From: Streptomyces dangxiongensis
Lineage (GTDB): Bacteria; Actinomycetota; Actinomycetes; Streptomycetales; Streptomycetaceae
Direction: 5' to 3'
NCBI RefSeq assembly: GCF_003675325.1
Contig: NZ_CP033073.1
Coordinates: forward strand, 6,448,001-6,512,000
Length of the DNA stretch: 64,000 nucleotides
Under the pieces are notes generated by a model. It ran no database searches and was not told the origin of the DNA. It worked only from the letters and a program-made list of their open reading frames with translations. Numbering within the stretch: the first letter of the stretch is position 1; each line of letters opens with the position of its first letter. Positions 35,256 through 47,359 of this stretch are shown here, piece by piece. Position numbers and translations under genes: made by a program.

Positions 35256-37031
35256 GTGGCAGCACCTAAGAGGGGCCGGAGCGCGAGCGCCCAGAGCAAG
35301 CCAGGGCGCTCGCTGGCCCTCATCCTGATGGCCATCGTGGCGCTCACCGGAGGGATGTTCGCCTCCGGGCACACCACTCCGCGTCTGGGCATCGACCTCG
35401 CCGGTGGTACGAGCATCACGCTCAAGGCGAAGGCCGACCAGGGGTCCGCGATCAACAAGGCCAACATGGACACCGCGGTCGACATCATGAACCGCCGTGT
35501 CAACGGCCTCGGCGTCTCCGAGGCGGAGGTGCAGACCCAGGGGACCGACAACATCATCGTCAACATCCCCAAGGGCACCAACTCCGCGGAGGCCCAGCAG
35601 CAGGTCGGCACCACCGCCAAGCTGTACTTCCGCCCGGTCCTCGCCAGCGAGCCCAGCGGCGCCGCCGCGCAGAGCCCCTCGCCGAGCGCCTCCTCCGGTG
35701 GCGGCTCCTCGCCCAAGCCGGGCGCCAGCCCCTCGGGCAGCGCCTCCCCGCAGACGGCGACCTCCGGCTCCGCGTCCCCCACGGGCACCGCGACCTCCCA
35801 GGGCCGCGCCGTCACCGACGCGCTCAAGGCCGGCTCCACCCCCTCCCCGAGCGGCTCCGGCAGCGCCTCGCCGTCGGCCACCCCCTCGGCCCCGTCGAGC
35901 GGCAAGCCCTCCGGCGACACAGCGCTCCAGGCCCGGTACGCGGCCCTGAACTGCGCCAAGCCCGCCGAGCGCGCCAACGCCGGCAAGAAGGCCAAGCCCG
36001 GCCAGCCGACCGTGGCCTGCGGCGAGAACGACGGCGCGTGGTTCAAGTACCTGCTCGGCCCGGCGGGCGTGGACGGTACCGAGGTGAAGAGCGCCCAGGC
36101 CGTCTTCGACACCCAGGGCGCCTCCGGCTGGCAGGTCCAGATGGACTTCACCTCCGGCGGGGGCAAGAAGTTCGCGGACATCACCGGCGAGCTGGCCAAG
36201 AACCAGTCCCCGCAGAACGAGTTCGGCATCGTCCTGGACGGTGAGGTCGTCTCGAGCCCCTTCGTGCAGCGGGCCATCACCGGCGGCAACGCGTACATCT
36301 CCGGAAGGTTCACTCAGGAGGAGGCCCAGAACCTCGCCAACATGCTGTCGTACGGCGCCCTCCCGCTCTCCTTCCGCGAGGAGTCCGTCACCACCGTCAC
36401 CGCCGCGCTCGGCGGTGAGCAGTTGCGCGCCGGCCTGCTCGCCGGCGCCATCGGTCTCGCACTGGTCGTGATCTACCTGGTGGTGTACTACCGGGGCCTG
36501 TCCCTCGTGGCCATGGCCTCCCTGGTGGTCTCCGCGATCCTCACCTACCTGATCATGACGCTGCTCGGCCCGGCCATCGGCTTCGCGCTGAACCTCCCGG
36601 CGGTCTGCGGCGCCATCGTCGCGATCGGTATCACCGCGGACTCGTTCATCGTGTACTTCGAACGCATCCGTGACGAGATCCGCGAGGGCCGCTCGCTGCG
36701 CCCCGCCGTGGAGCGGGCCTGGCCGCGTGCCCGGCGCACCATCCTGGTCTCCGACTTCGTGTCGTTCCTCGCCGCCGCGGTGCTGTTCATCGTCACCGTC
36801 GGCAAGGTGCAGGGCTTCGCCTTCACCCTCGGCCTGACCACCCTGCTCGACGTGGTCGTCGTCTTCCTCTTCACCAAGCCGCTCATGACGCTGCTCGCCC
36901 GCCGCAAGTTCTTCGCGGACGGCCACAAGTGGTCCGGACTCGACCCGAAGGGCCTGGGCGCCAAGCCGCCGCTGCGCCGTACCCGCCGTTCCGCCGGTCC
37001 CGCCGGCCCTGTCGACCCGAAGGAGGCATGA
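35256..37031 (+). CDS. secD: Protein translocase subunit SecD
   Basis: 591 aa from GTG 35256. First membrane helix (about 19-38), GIDLAGGTSITL, the periplasmic P1 region, then a C-terminal group of five helices beginning LLAGAIGLALVVIYLVVYYR, with AVCGAIVAIGITADSFIVYFERIRDE (split as AVCGAIVAIGITADS / FIVYFERIRDE) carrying the proton-relay-type residues. Residues ~135-220 are an unusual Ser/Pro/Gly/Ala-rich insert in the extracytoplasmic domain. SecDF uses the proton gradient to pull substrates through SecYEG. Confidence 0.96.
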   Translation: MAAPKRGRSASAQSKPGRSLALILMAIVALTGGMFASGHTTPRLGIDLAGGTSITLKAKADQGSAINKANMDTAVDIMNRRVNGLGVSEAEVQTQGTDNIIVNIPKGTNSAEAQQQVGTTAKLYFRPVLASEPSGAAAQSPSPSASSGGGSSPKPGASPSGSASPQTATSGSASPTGTATSQGRAVTDALKAGSTPSPSGSGSASPSATPSAPSSGKPSGDTALQARYAALNCAKPAERANAGKKAKPGQPTVACGENDGAWFKYLLGPAGVDGTEVKSAQAVFDTQGASGWQVQMDFTSGGGKKFADITGELAKNQSPQNEFGIVLDGEVVSSPFVQRAITGGNAYISGRFTQEEAQNLANMLSYGALPLSFREESVTTVTAALGGEQLRAGLLAGAIGLALVVIYLVVYYRGLSLVAMASLVVSAILTYLIMTLLGPAIGFALNLPAVCGAIVAIGITADSFIVYFERIRDEIREGRSLRPAVERAWPRARRTILVSDFVSFLAAAVLFIVTVGKVQGFAFTLGLTTLLDVVVVFLFTKPLMTLLARRKFFADGHKWSGLDPKGLGAKPPLRRTRRSAGPAGPVDPKEA

Positions 37032-37034
37032 GCG

Positions 37035-38144
37035 ATGTCGAAACTCGGCAACCTCGGCGCTCGACTGCACCGCGGCGAGATCAGCTACGACTTCGTCGGC
37101 AAGCGCAAGATCTGGTACGGCGTCTCGATCCTCATCACCATCACCGCCATCGTCGGCCTGGCGGTACGCGGCCTGAACATGGGCATCGAGTTCCAGGGCG
37201 GCGCGGTCTTCACCACGCCGACCAAGATGAGCACCTCGGTGGCCCAGGCCGAGGAGTACGCCGTGGACGCCTCCGGTCATGAGGCGATCGTGCAGAAGCT
37301 CGGCAACGGCAGCCTGCGCATCCAGATCGCCGGCATCGAGACCGACCAGTCCGACCGGATCAAGCAGGACCTGGCGAAGGACCTGAACCTCGACCCCGAG
37401 AAGCTCGCCGCCGACCTGGTCGGCCCGAGCTGGGGCGAGCAGATCGCCAACAAGGCCTGGGAGGGCCTGGCGATCTTCATGGTCCTCGTCGTGATCTACC
37501 TGGCGATCGCCTTCGAGTGGCGCATGGCCATCGCGGCGCTGGTCGCGCTGATCCACGACATCACCATCACGACCGGTATCTACGCCCTGGTCGGCTTCGA
37601 GGTCACGCCCGGCACCGTCATCGGCCTGCTGACCATCCTCGGTTACTCGCTCTACGACACGGTCGTCGTCTTCGACAGCCTCAAGGAGCAGACCAAGGAC
37701 ATCACCAAGCAGACCCGCTGGACGTACAGCGACATCGCCAACCGGTCGATCAACGGCACCCTGGTCCGTTCCATCAACACCACGGTCGTCGCCCTGCTGC
37801 CGGTCGCCGGTCTGCTCTTCATCGGCGGCGGCTTCCTCGGCGCGGGCACGCTCAACGACATCTCGCTGTCGCTGTTCGTCGGTCTCGCGGCCGGTGCCTA
37901 CTCCTCGATCTTCATCGCCACGCCGCTCGTCGCCGACCTCAAGGAGCGCGAGCCGGCGATGAAGGCCCTCACCAAGCGGGTCATGGCCAAGCGTGCCGAG
38001 GCCGCGGACGGCGGGGACCCCGCTCAGACGTCCGCCGCCCCGGGTGACGACGCGGACGACGCCACCCCGGCCGTCGTGGGCCCGCGCAACCAGCCCGCCT
38101 CCCGCGGCCGGGGCCGCGGCCGGACCTCGGGGAAGCGCCGATGA
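37035..38144 (+). CDS. secF: Protein translocase subunit SecF
   Basis: 369 aa from ATG 37035, only 3 nt after the secD stop. One N-terminal helix, the GIEFQGGAVF segment, then five helices with TIGLLTILGYSLYDTVVVFD-like motif (VIGLLTILGYSLYD / TVVVFDSLKE) and LVRSINTTVVALLPVAG. The tail is polar, ending SRGRGRGRTSGKRR. Partner of SecD; its stop overlaps the apt start. Confidence 0.96.
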   Translation: MSKLGNLGARLHRGEISYDFVGKRKIWYGVSILITITAIVGLAVRGLNMGIEFQGGAVFTTPTKMSTSVAQAEEYAVDASGHEAIVQKLGNGSLRIQIAGIETDQSDRIKQDLAKDLNLDPEKLAADLVGPSWGEQIANKAWEGLAIFMVLVVIYLAIAFEWRMAIAALVALIHDITITTGIYALVGFEVTPGTVIGLLTILGYSLYDTVVVFDSLKEQTKDITKQTRWTYSDIANRSINGTLVRSINTTVVALLPVAGLLFIGGGFLGAGTLNDISLSLFVGLAAGAYSSIFIATPLVADLKEREPAMKALTKRVMAKRAEAADGGDPAQTSAAPGDDADDATPAVVGPRNQPASRGRGRGRTSGKRR

Positions 38145-38689
38145 CCGAGCTCGCGGACATCTCCACGCTGCTGCTCAGCCGCATCCGTGACGTCGCCGAC
38201 TATCCGGAGCCGGGCGTGATGTTCAAGGACATCACCCCGCTCCTGGCGGACCCGGCGGCCTTCGCGGCGCTCACCGACGCCCTCGCCGAGATCGCCGTCG
38301 CCACCGGCGCGACCAAGGTCATCGGCCTGGAGGCCCGTGGCTTCATCCTCGGCGCCCCGGTCGCCGTCCGCGCGGGACTGGGCTTCATCCCGGTCCGCAA
38401 GGCGGGCAAGCTGCCGGGAGCCACCCTGCGCCAGGCCTACGACCTGGAGTACGGCTCGGCCGAGATCGAGGTGCACGCCGAGGACCTGGCCTTTGGGGAC
38501 CGCATCCTGATCGTGGACGACGTCCTGGCCACCGGCGGCACCGCCGAGGCCGCGATCCGGCTCGTCCGACGCGCCGGTGCAGAGGTGGCAGGTCTCGCCG
38601 TCCTGATGGAACTGGGCTTCCTCGAGGGCCGCGTCCGGCTGGAAACGGCGCTTGCTGGGGCACCGCTGGAAGCCCTCCTCACCGTCTGA
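38141..38689 (+). CDS. apt: Adenine phosphoribosyltransferase
   Basis: 182 aa, ATG 38141 overlapping the secF stop (ATGA). PRPP-binding loop ILIVDDVLATGGTA (122-135), GFKDITPLL-type N-terminal motif (VMFKDITPLL, 26-35) and EARGFILG (64-71). Salvages adenine to AMP. The apt-relA adjacency of actinomycetes is interrupted here by a secreted-protein gene. Confidence 0.96.
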   Translation: MTELADISTLLLSRIRDVADYPEPGVMFKDITPLLADPAAFAALTDALAEIAVATGATKVIGLEARGFILGAPVAVRAGLGFIPVRKAGKLPGATLRQAYDLEYGSAEIEVHAEDLAFGDRILIVDDVLATGGTAEAAIRLVRRAGAEVAGLAVLMELGFLEGRVRLETALAGAPLEALLTV

Positions 38690-38717
38690 GACAGCCGGTA
38701 GGCGAGGGAACGCATGG

Positions 38718-38756
38718 CGGAGGGCGCCCCCCGGATACCCCGGGGGGCGCCCTCCG
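38718..38756 (+). terminator. Strong terminator after apt
   Basis: CGGAGGGCGCCCCCCGG (38718-38734), 5-nt loop, CCGGGGGGCGCCCTCCG (38740-38756): 17 perfect pairs. Ends the yajC-secD-secF-apt transcript. Confidence 0.9.
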
Positions 38757-38887
38757 TGCTGCGGTCGCTGCGTGACGTTGAGTTACACGTGGCACCTCAG
38801 GTGTTGCTCAAATGTGTATCAATCCTGCTCACCCGTTGATTAGATCTCCCTGTGCCACTGACCGAGGCATGACACGGGAGGAATCGG

Positions 38888-39301
38888 ATGAACATGTCAC
38901 GCAAGGTGACGACGGGGGTCGTCTCGCTTGTCTCCGCTGCCGCACTCACGTCCGGCGCGACGACCGCCAGCGCGAGCCCGGCTTCCGCACCGGTCAAGAC
39001 GTCAAACGTGGTAGCGGCCAACTGCGGCGAGTGGATGCGGGCGGGCAGTCTGCCGGGCAGGTGGAGCACCGTCAAGGACGGCTGTGGTCACTTCGGACGC
39101 CCGGGCCTGAAAATGGGCTACCAGTGGGCGGTATTCAGGGGCGGCTCGATCTGCGTCAAGGTGCAGGGTTTCGTCAACGGACGCGCCAAGTGGTACAACG
39201 CCGGCTGCGGCAAGACCGGCGCTGTCAAGGTGCCGTGGGGGAACGTCCTTGCCGAGAAGGAGATGAAGGTGAAGGGCGCCGCGCTCTTCAACTGGAGGTG
39301 A
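38888..39301 (+). CDS. Small secreted protein with four cysteines
   Basis: 137 aa from ATG 38888 with GGAGGAAT upstream. A Sec signal peptide (basic MNMSRK, hydrophobic 8-27, cleavage about ASAS30-P31) leads to a ~107-residue mature domain with exactly four Cys (46, 66, 89, 107), able to form two disulfides, and many aromatic/Gly residues (MGYQWAVFRGG, NGRAKWYNAGCG). The pattern suggests a compact beta-rich extracellular protein. No family recognised. Its upstream region (38770-38880) is noticeably richer in A/T than the surroundings, consistent with later insertion between apt and relA. Confidence 0.8.
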   Translation: MNMSRKVTTGVVSLVSAAALTSGATTASASPASAPVKTSNVVAANCGEWMRAGSLPGRWSTVKDGCGHFGRPGLKMGYQWAVFRGGSICVKVQGFVNGRAKWYNAGCGKTGAVKVPWGNVLAEKEMKVKGAALFNWR

Positions 39302-39475
39302 CGTCGCCGTCCCGCGCTGCTCGAAGCGGAGGGCCGGGCGGGTGAGTGAGGCCAGGGGCCCGAGCTGACTCGGGCCCCTGGCCGGTGAACGGCCTCGTCG
39401 GCACCGAAGACGTCGGCTCGCTACCATGGACGTCCGGGCCTGACCGGGGACCCGGATCGCGCACGAGGAGTCCTC

Positions 39476-42014
<2,539 letters not shown>

Positions 42015-42074
42015 CCGGGGCGAGCCGGCCGAGCCGTGTGGAGCCGTTCGAGCCGGTCATGGCCGGGCATACGA

Positions 42075-42104
42075 AAGGGCCCCGTACGCGTGTACGGGGC
42101 CCTT
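42075..42104. terminator. Bidirectional terminator between relA and the DUF349 gene
   Basis: AAGGGCCCCGTAC (42075-42087), loop GCGT, GTACGGGGCCCTT (42092-42104), 13 perfect pairs between two convergent genes. Confidence 0.85.
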
Positions 42105-42125
42105 CGCGCGAGCGGCGGGAGATCT

Positions 42126-43355
42126 TCAGCCGCCGAACTCCTGCAAGCCCTTCAGGGCCTGCTCCAGGAGCTCCTGACGGCCTTCCAGCTCACGCTGGAG
42201 CTTGTCGGCCCTGGCGTTGTTGCCCTGGGCGCGCGCCTGCTCGATCTGCGCCCCCAGCTTGTCCACGGCGGCCTGGAGCTGACCCGTCAGACCCTCGGCA
42301 CGCGCGCGTGCCTCCGGGTTCGTCCGGCGCCACTCGGCCTCCTCGGCCTCCTGGATCGCCCGCTCCACCGCGTGCATCCGGCCCTCGACCTTCGGCCGCG
42401 CGTCCCGCGGGACGTGACCGATGGCCTCCCAGCGTTCGTTGATCGCGCGGAAGGCGGCCCGGGTGGCCTTCAGGTCCTGGACCGGCAGGAGCTTCTCGGC
42501 CTCCTCGGCCAGCTCCTCCTTCAGCTTCAGGTTCTCCGACTGCTCCGCGTCCCGCTCGGCGAACACCGAGCTGCGGGCGGCGAAGAAGACGTCCTGGGCG
42601 CCGCGGAAGCGGTTCCACAGGTCGTCCTCGTGCTCGCGCTGGGCGCGGCCCGCGGCCTTCCACTCCGCCATCAGCTCGCGGTACCGGGCCGCCGTCGGAC
42701 CCCAGTCCGCCGAACCCGACAGCGCCTCCGCCTCGGCGACCAGCCGCTCCTTGACGCGGCGGGCGTCCTCGCGCTGCGCGTCCAGTTGCGCGAAGTGCGC
42801 CTTGCGGCGCTTGGAGAACGCCGACCGGGCGTGCGAGAAGCGGTGCCACAGCTCGTCGTCGGACTTGCGGTCCAGACGCGGCAGGCCCTTCCAGGTGTCC
42901 ACCAGCGCCCGCAGCCGCTCACCGGCGGCCCGCCACTGGTCGGACTGCGCCAGCTCCTCCGCCTCGGTGACCAGCGCCTCCTTGGCATGGCGGGCCTCGT
43001 CGGACTGCTTGGCGCGCTGCGCCTTGCGCTCCTCGCGGCGCGCCTCGACGGTCTCCACCAGCTTGTCCAACCGCGTGCGCAGGGCGTCCAGGTCACCGAC
43101 CGCGTGGTGCGCGTCCACCTGCTCGCGCAAGTGGCCGATCGCCGTCTGGGCGTCCTTCGCCGACAGGTCGGTGGTCCGCACCCGCTTCTCGAGGAGGCCG
43201 ATCTCGACAACCAGGCCCTCGTACTTGCGCTCGAAGTAGGCAAGCGCCTCCTCGGGGGAGCCGGCCGCCCAGGAGCCGACGACCTGCTCGCCGTCGGCCG
43301 TACGCACGTACACGGTCCCCGTCTCGTCGACGCGTCCCCACGGGTCGCTGCTCAC
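42126..43355 (-). CDS. DUF349 coiled-coil protein
   Basis: 409 aa from GTG 43355 with GGAGGCG upstream. Built of repeated ~70-residue DUF349 helical units (W-x-x-A/G...R...F-R motifs: SDQWRAAGERLRALVDTWK, SADWGPTAARYRELMAEWK, DLWNRFRGAQDVFFAAR, INERWEAIGHVPRD). The C-terminus is a charged coiled coil. Cytoplasmic, highly acidic/basic; function unknown but widely conserved in actinobacteria next to relA. Ends 22 nt from the shared terminator. Confidence 0.9.
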   Translation of the reverse strand: MSSDPWGRVDETGTVYVRTADGEQVVGSWAAGSPEEALAYFERKYEGLVVEIGLLEKRVRTTDLSAKDAQTAIGHLREQVDAHHAVGDLDALRTRLDKLVETVEARREERKAQRAKQSDEARHAKEALVTEAEELAQSDQWRAAGERLRALVDTWKGLPRLDRKSDDELWHRFSHARSAFSKRRKAHFAQLDAQREDARRVKERLVAEAEALSGSADWGPTAARYRELMAEWKAAGRAQREHEDDLWNRFRGAQDVFFAARSSVFAERDAEQSENLKLKEELAEEAEKLLPVQDLKATRAAFRAINERWEAIGHVPRDARPKVEGRMHAVERAIQEAEEAEWRRTNPEARARAEGLTGQLQAAVDKLGAQIEQARAQGNNARADKLQRELEGRQELLEQALKGLQEFGG

Positions 43356-43509
43356 AGCGCCTCCTCCACATGATGCCTGCGGGGGGCCTCAGCACCCCCG
43401 GGCATCGTCCACAGTTTCGTCACGGCCAACATAGGCGACCGGCGGGCGGCCTGTCCGCATCCAGCGCGACCGAAATTCCGCGGTCGGCCGTCCGGCGCCA
43501 CCCCGGTCG

Positions 43510-44340
43510 TCAGGACTTCGTCACCGTCGCCCTGTCGATCACCACGGTGGCGTTCGGGGCGGTGTTGCCGGTGCTCGGGTCGGCCGGCCGGCTGCCGGCC
43601 GCGGCGATCTTCGTGAGCACCTTCATGCCCGACGCGGACACCGTGCCGAACGGGGTGTAGCTCGGCGGCAGCGGGGTGTCCTTGTAGACGAGGAAGAACT
43701 GGCTGCCGCCGGTGTGCTTCTTCCCGGTGTTGGCCATCGCGACCGTGCCCGCCGGGTAGGTGTTGCCCTTGAGGGCCTTGTCCTTCAGGTTCTCGTCCGG
43801 GAGGGTGTAGCCCGGCCCGCCCATCCCCGTGCCCTGGGGGTCGCCGCACTGGAGGACGAAGATCTGCGCGGTGGTGAGCCGGTGGCACTTGGTGTGGTCG
43901 AAGTAGCCCTTGCCCGCCAGGAAGCCGAACGAGTTCACCGTGTGCGGGGCCGCCGCCGTCTTCAGCGCGATGTCGATGTCGCCGCACGTCGTCGCGAGCT
44001 TCATCGAGTACTTCGCCGACGTGTCGATCGTCATCGCCGGCTCCTTCTTCCAGCCGAGCTTCTTCACCGAGCCGGCCGCCGGCTTCGCGCACGGGTCGGG
44101 CGCCTTGCTGGTGGGCGCCGCGCTCGGCGTGGTGTCGGCGCTCGCGTTCGTCTTCTTGCCGTCGTCCTTGAGGACCCCGGTCGTGTACAGCGCGACACTG
44201 CCGATCACGACCACGCCCAGGACCGACGCGATCACGGAGTTGCGCAGACGGGCCTTGCGCCGCGCCTGGGTGCGCCGCTGCTGCTGCCGCAAGAACTTCT
44301 CCCGGGCGAGCTGACGCCGCCGCTGCTCCTGGCTGACCAC
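43510..44340 (-). CDS. Membrane-anchored cyclophilin-type peptidyl-prolyl isomerase
   Basis: 276 aa from GTG/ATG-type start at 44340. An Arg/Gln-rich N-terminus (RRRQLAREKFLRQQQRR) is followed by one membrane helix (about 33-55, NSVIASVLGVVVIGSVALY), a Thr/Ala/Pro linker with a Cys pair, then the cyclophilin domain: NSFGFLAGKGYFDHTKCHRL, VLQCGDPQGTGMGGPGY, GTVAMANTGKKHTGGSQFF, PFGTVSASGMKVL. The classical FHRxx motif is TKCHRL. Extracytoplasmic folding helper. Confidence 0.93.
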   Translation of the reverse strand: MVSQEQRRRQLAREKFLRQQQRRTQARRKARLRNSVIASVLGVVVIGSVALYTTGVLKDDGKKTNASADTTPSAAPTSKAPDPCAKPAAGSVKKLGWKKEPAMTIDTSAKYSMKLATTCGDIDIALKTAAAPHTVNSFGFLAGKGYFDHTKCHRLTTAQIFVLQCGDPQGTGMGGPGYTLPDENLKDKALKGNTYPAGTVAMANTGKKHTGGSQFFLVYKDTPLPPSYTPFGTVSASGMKVLTKIAAAGSRPADPSTGNTAPNATVVIDRATVTKS

Positions 44341-44509
44341 CGGGTTATCTCCTCATGCGTGTCGTGGCGGGCGGTACGCGTGCGTCCTCGTGAGCCGACC
44401 GCAGTGTGTAGCCCCGTACCGTATATGGGTTAGCTGAGGAAACGGCAGCGCCGGTAGGCTTCTGACCGCAGTCTGAAGCAGCCCGTGACCGACACAACGA
44501 AGGACGATC

Positions 44510-45218
44510 GTGCTCATTGCCGGGTTCCCCGCCGGGGCCTGGGGGGACGAACTGTTACCTCGTCGCCCCCGCCGCCGGTGCGGAGTGCGTGATCATCGAC
44601 CCCGGCCACCAGGCCGCCGAAGGCGTCGCGGAAGCGCTGCGCAAGCATCGGCTCAAGCCCGTCGCCGTCGTCCTCACCCACGGCCACATCGACCACGTGG
44701 CCTCGGTCGTCCCCGTCTGCGGGGCGCACGACGTACCGGCCTGGATCCACCCCGAGGACCGGTACATGCTGAGCGACCCCGAGAAGGCGCTCGGCCGTTC
44801 CATCGGCATGCCGCTGATGGGCGAGCTGACCGTGGGGGAGCCGGACGACGTCAAGGAGCTGACCGACGGCGCCACCCTCGAACTGGCGGGCCTGGAGTTC
44901 TCCGTCGCGCACGCGCCGGGCCATACCAAGGGGTCGGTGACCTTCCGGATGCCCGAGAACGCCGACATCCCGTCGGTGTTCTTCTCCGGGGATCTGCTGT
45001 TCGCCGGCTCCATCGGACGCACCGACCTGCCGGGCGGATCCATGACGGACATGTTCGAGTCGCTGGCCCGCGTGTGCCTGCCGCTCGACGACTCCACCGT
45101 GGTGCTGTCCGGACACGGCCCCCAGACGACCATCGGCCAGGAGCGCGCCACCAACCCCCATCTGCGGCAGGTGGCGGCCGGCCAGGGAGCCTCCCCGGCT
45201 CCCCGACGAGGAATGTGA
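44510..45218 (+). CDS. Metallo-beta-lactamase-fold hydrolase (glyoxalase II-like), frameshifted
   Basis: Starts at GTG 44510 as [11 protein letters not shown]. The G6 run at 44541-44546 appears to hold one G too many, because the product continues in another frame as [21 protein letters not shown]... to TGA 45218. Metal ligands are intact: THGHIDH (HxHxDH), a later [25 protein letters not shown] and [11 protein letters not shown]. Restored length ~235 aa. Family members hydrolyse S-lactoylglutathione-like thioesters; in actinomycetes the substrate is unknown. It lies 13 nt before hisS and is probably cotranscribed. Confidence 0.88.
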
Positions 45219-45231
45219 CGAGAGACCTTCG

Positions 45232-46494
45232 GTGAGCACCTTCAAGGCCCCCAGGGGCACCTACGACCTGATCCCGCCCGACTCGGCCAGGTACCTGGCG
45301 GTCCGCGAGGCGATCGCCGCCCCGCTGCGCACCGCCGGCTACGGCTACATCGAGACGCCCGGCTTCGAGAACGTCGAGCTGTTCGCGCGCGGTGTCGGCG
45401 AGTCCACGGACATCGTGACCAAGGAGATGTACGCCTTCGAGACCAAGGGCGGCGACCGGCTCGCCCTGCGCCCCGAGGGCACCGCCTCCGTGCTGCGCGC
45501 GGCCCTGGAGGCCGGCCTGCACAAGACGGGCAACCTCCCGGTCAAGCTCTGGTACTCCGGCTCGTACTACCGCTACGAGCGCCCCCAGAAGGGCCGGTAC
45601 CGGCACTTCTCCCAGGTCGGCGCCGAGGCGCTCGGCGCGGAGGACCCGGCCGTCGACGCCGAGCTGATCATCCTGGCCGACCAGGCGTACCGCTCGCTGG
45701 GCCTGCGCGACTTCCGCATCCTGCTGAACAGCCTGGGCGACAAGGAGTGCCGTCCGGTCTACCGCGGCGCGTTGCAGGAGTTCCTGTACGGCCTGGACCT
45801 GGACGAGGACACGCGCCGCCGCATCGAGATCAACCCCCTGCGGGTCCTCGACGACAAGCGTGAGTCGGTCCAGAAGCAGCTTACGGGCGCCCCGCTGCTG
45901 CGTGACTTCCTGTGCGACGCGTGCAAGGCGTACCACGAGGAGGTCCGCGAGCTGATCACCGCCGCGGGCGTCTCCTTCGAGGACGACCCGAAGCTGGTGC
46001 GCGGCCTGGACTACTACACGCGCACCACCTTCGAGTTCGTGCACGACGGACTCGGCTCGCAGTCCGCGGTGGGCGGCGGCGGCCGGTACGACGGCCTGTC
46101 CGAGATGATCGGCGGCCCCGCGCTGCCGTCCGTCGGCTGGGCCCTGGGCGTCGACCGCACGGTCCTCGCGCTGGAGGCCGAGGGAGTGCGGCTGGACCTG
46201 CCCTCCTCGACCAGCGTCTTCGCGGTCCCGCTCGGCGAGGAGGCCCGCCGTGTGCTGTTCGCCAAGGTCACCGAGTTGCGCAAGGTCGGTATCGCGGCGG
46301 ACTTCGCGTACGGCGGCAAGGGCCTGAAGGGCGCCATGAAGAACGCCAACCGCTCGGGCGCCCGTTACGCGATCGTCGCCGGTGAGCGCGACCTCGCCGA
46401 GGGCGTCGTCCAGCTCAAGGACATGGAGTCCGGCGAGCAGACGGCGATCGGCGTGAACGAGATCGTGGCCGAACTGGAGTCCCGGCTCGGCTAG
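45232..46494 (+). CDS. hisS: Histidyl-tRNA synthetase
   Basis: 420 aa from GTG 45232. Class II core: N-terminal [13 protein letters not shown], motif 2 around [15 protein letters not shown], histidine-binding [14 protein letters not shown], motif 3 [16 protein letters not shown], then a C-terminal anticodon domain ([20 protein letters not shown]). Charges tRNA-His. Confidence 0.98.
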   Translation: MSTFKAPRGTYDLIPPDSARYLAVREAIAAPLRTAGYGYIETPGFENVELFARGVGESTDIVTKEMYAFETKGGDRLALRPEGTASVLRAALEAGLHKTGNLPVKLWYSGSYYRYERPQKGRYRHFSQVGAEALGAEDPAVDAELIILADQAYRSLGLRDFRILLNSLGDKECRPVYRGALQEFLYGLDLDEDTRRRIEINPLRVLDDKRESVQKQLTGAPLLRDFLCDACKAYHEEVRELITAAGVSFEDDPKLVRGLDYYTRTTFEFVHDGLGSQSAVGGGGRYDGLSEMIGGPALPSVGWALGVDRTVLALEAEGVRLDLPSSTSVFAVPLGEEARRVLFAKVTELRKVGIAADFAYGGKGLKGAMKNANRSGARYAIVAGERDLAEGVVQLKDMESGEQTAIGVNEIVAELESRLG

Positions 46495-46510
46495 CCGCAC
46501 CCGCGCGCGT

Positions 46511-46547
46511 GGGCGCCGGAAGCTCCCCGCAGGGGCGTCCGGCGCCC
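46511..46547 (+). terminator. Terminator of hisS
   Basis: GGGCGCCGGA (46511-46520) and TCCGGCGCCC (46538-46547) enclose a nested CCCC-GCA-GGGG hairpin, followed by TTTGT, one of the few with a short T-run here. Confidence 0.8.
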
Positions 46548-46658
46548 TTTGTCGTACCAACATCCTTATCCGGAGCGAACGGTGCGCACCCATGCGCGTG
46601 CGGCACAATGGCCCCTGCCCGAAGCAGGTCCCGACTCTCAAGTGACGGAATCGGCGTG

Positions 46659-47315
46659 ATGAGCAAGACGACAGTCAACGACGTCTCCACGGCTTCCGGT
46701 CCCGGGCCCGCCGCCGACGTCCCGCGCACCGAGGGCGCCGGCCGGGCCCTCGCCCTGCTGCTGGTGATCACCGGTGCGGCCGGACTGCTGGCCGCCTGGG
46801 TCATCACGATCGACAAGTTCAAGCTCCTGGAAGCCAAGGTCGAGGGAAAGACCTTCACCCCCGGATGCAGCCTGAACCCGGTCGTCTCCTGCGGCAGCGT
46901 GATGGAGAGCAAGCAGGCCGCCGCGTTCGGCTTCCCCAACCCGGTGCTCGGCCTGGTCTGCTACGGCATCGTCGTCTGCGTCGGCATGAGCCTGCTGGCC
47001 CGCGCCCGCTTCCCGCGCTGGTACTGGCTGACCTTCAACGCCGGCACGCTCTTCGGCGTCGCCTTCTGCGGCTGGCTCCAGTTCCAGTCGCTGTACCGGA
47101 TCAACGCGCTGTGCCTGTGGTGCTCGCTGGCCTGGGTCGCCACCATCGTCATGTTCTGGTACGTCACCTCGTTCAACGTCCGCAACGGCTTCCTGCCGGC
47201 CCCGCGCCCGCTGAGGTCCTTCTTCGGCGAGTTCACCTGGGTGCTGCCGGTCCTGCACGTCGGCATCATCGGCATGCTGGTGCTGACCCGCTGGTGGGAC
47301 TTCTGGACAAGCTGA
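46659..47315 (+). CDS. Vitamin K epoxide reductase family protein
   Basis: 218 aa from ATG 46659. Five hydrophobic segments with the VKOR cysteines: C70 and C78 in the first extracytoplasmic loop (GCSLNPVVSCGSVM), C152 and C155 in CLWC. Oxidises menaquinone-linked thiols: in actinobacteria VKOR re-oxidises extracytoplasmic DsbA-like proteins. No DsbA fusion is present. It would support disulfide formation in secreted proteins such as the four-Cys protein at 38888. Confidence 0.93.
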   Translation: MSKTTVNDVSTASGPGPAADVPRTEGAGRALALLLVITGAAGLLAAWVITIDKFKLLEAKVEGKTFTPGCSLNPVVSCGSVMESKQAAAFGFPNPVLGLVCYGIVVCVGMSLLARARFPRWYWLTFNAGTLFGVAFCGWLQFQSLYRINALCLWCSLAWVATIVMFWYVTSFNVRNGFLPAPRPLRSFFGEFTWVLPVLHVGIIGMLVLTRWWDFWTS

Positions 47316-47347
47316 CCGGCGGTTCCCGCGTTGTCAGTGCCGTGTTC

Positions 47348-47353
47348 TAGGGT
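47348..47353 (+). promoter_or_regulatory. -10 box for leaderless mgsA transcript
   Basis: TAGGGT ends 6 nt before the GTG at 47360; no ribosome site intervenes, so translation likely starts at or next to +1. Confidence 0.5.
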
Positions 47354-47359
47354 TTTGAC

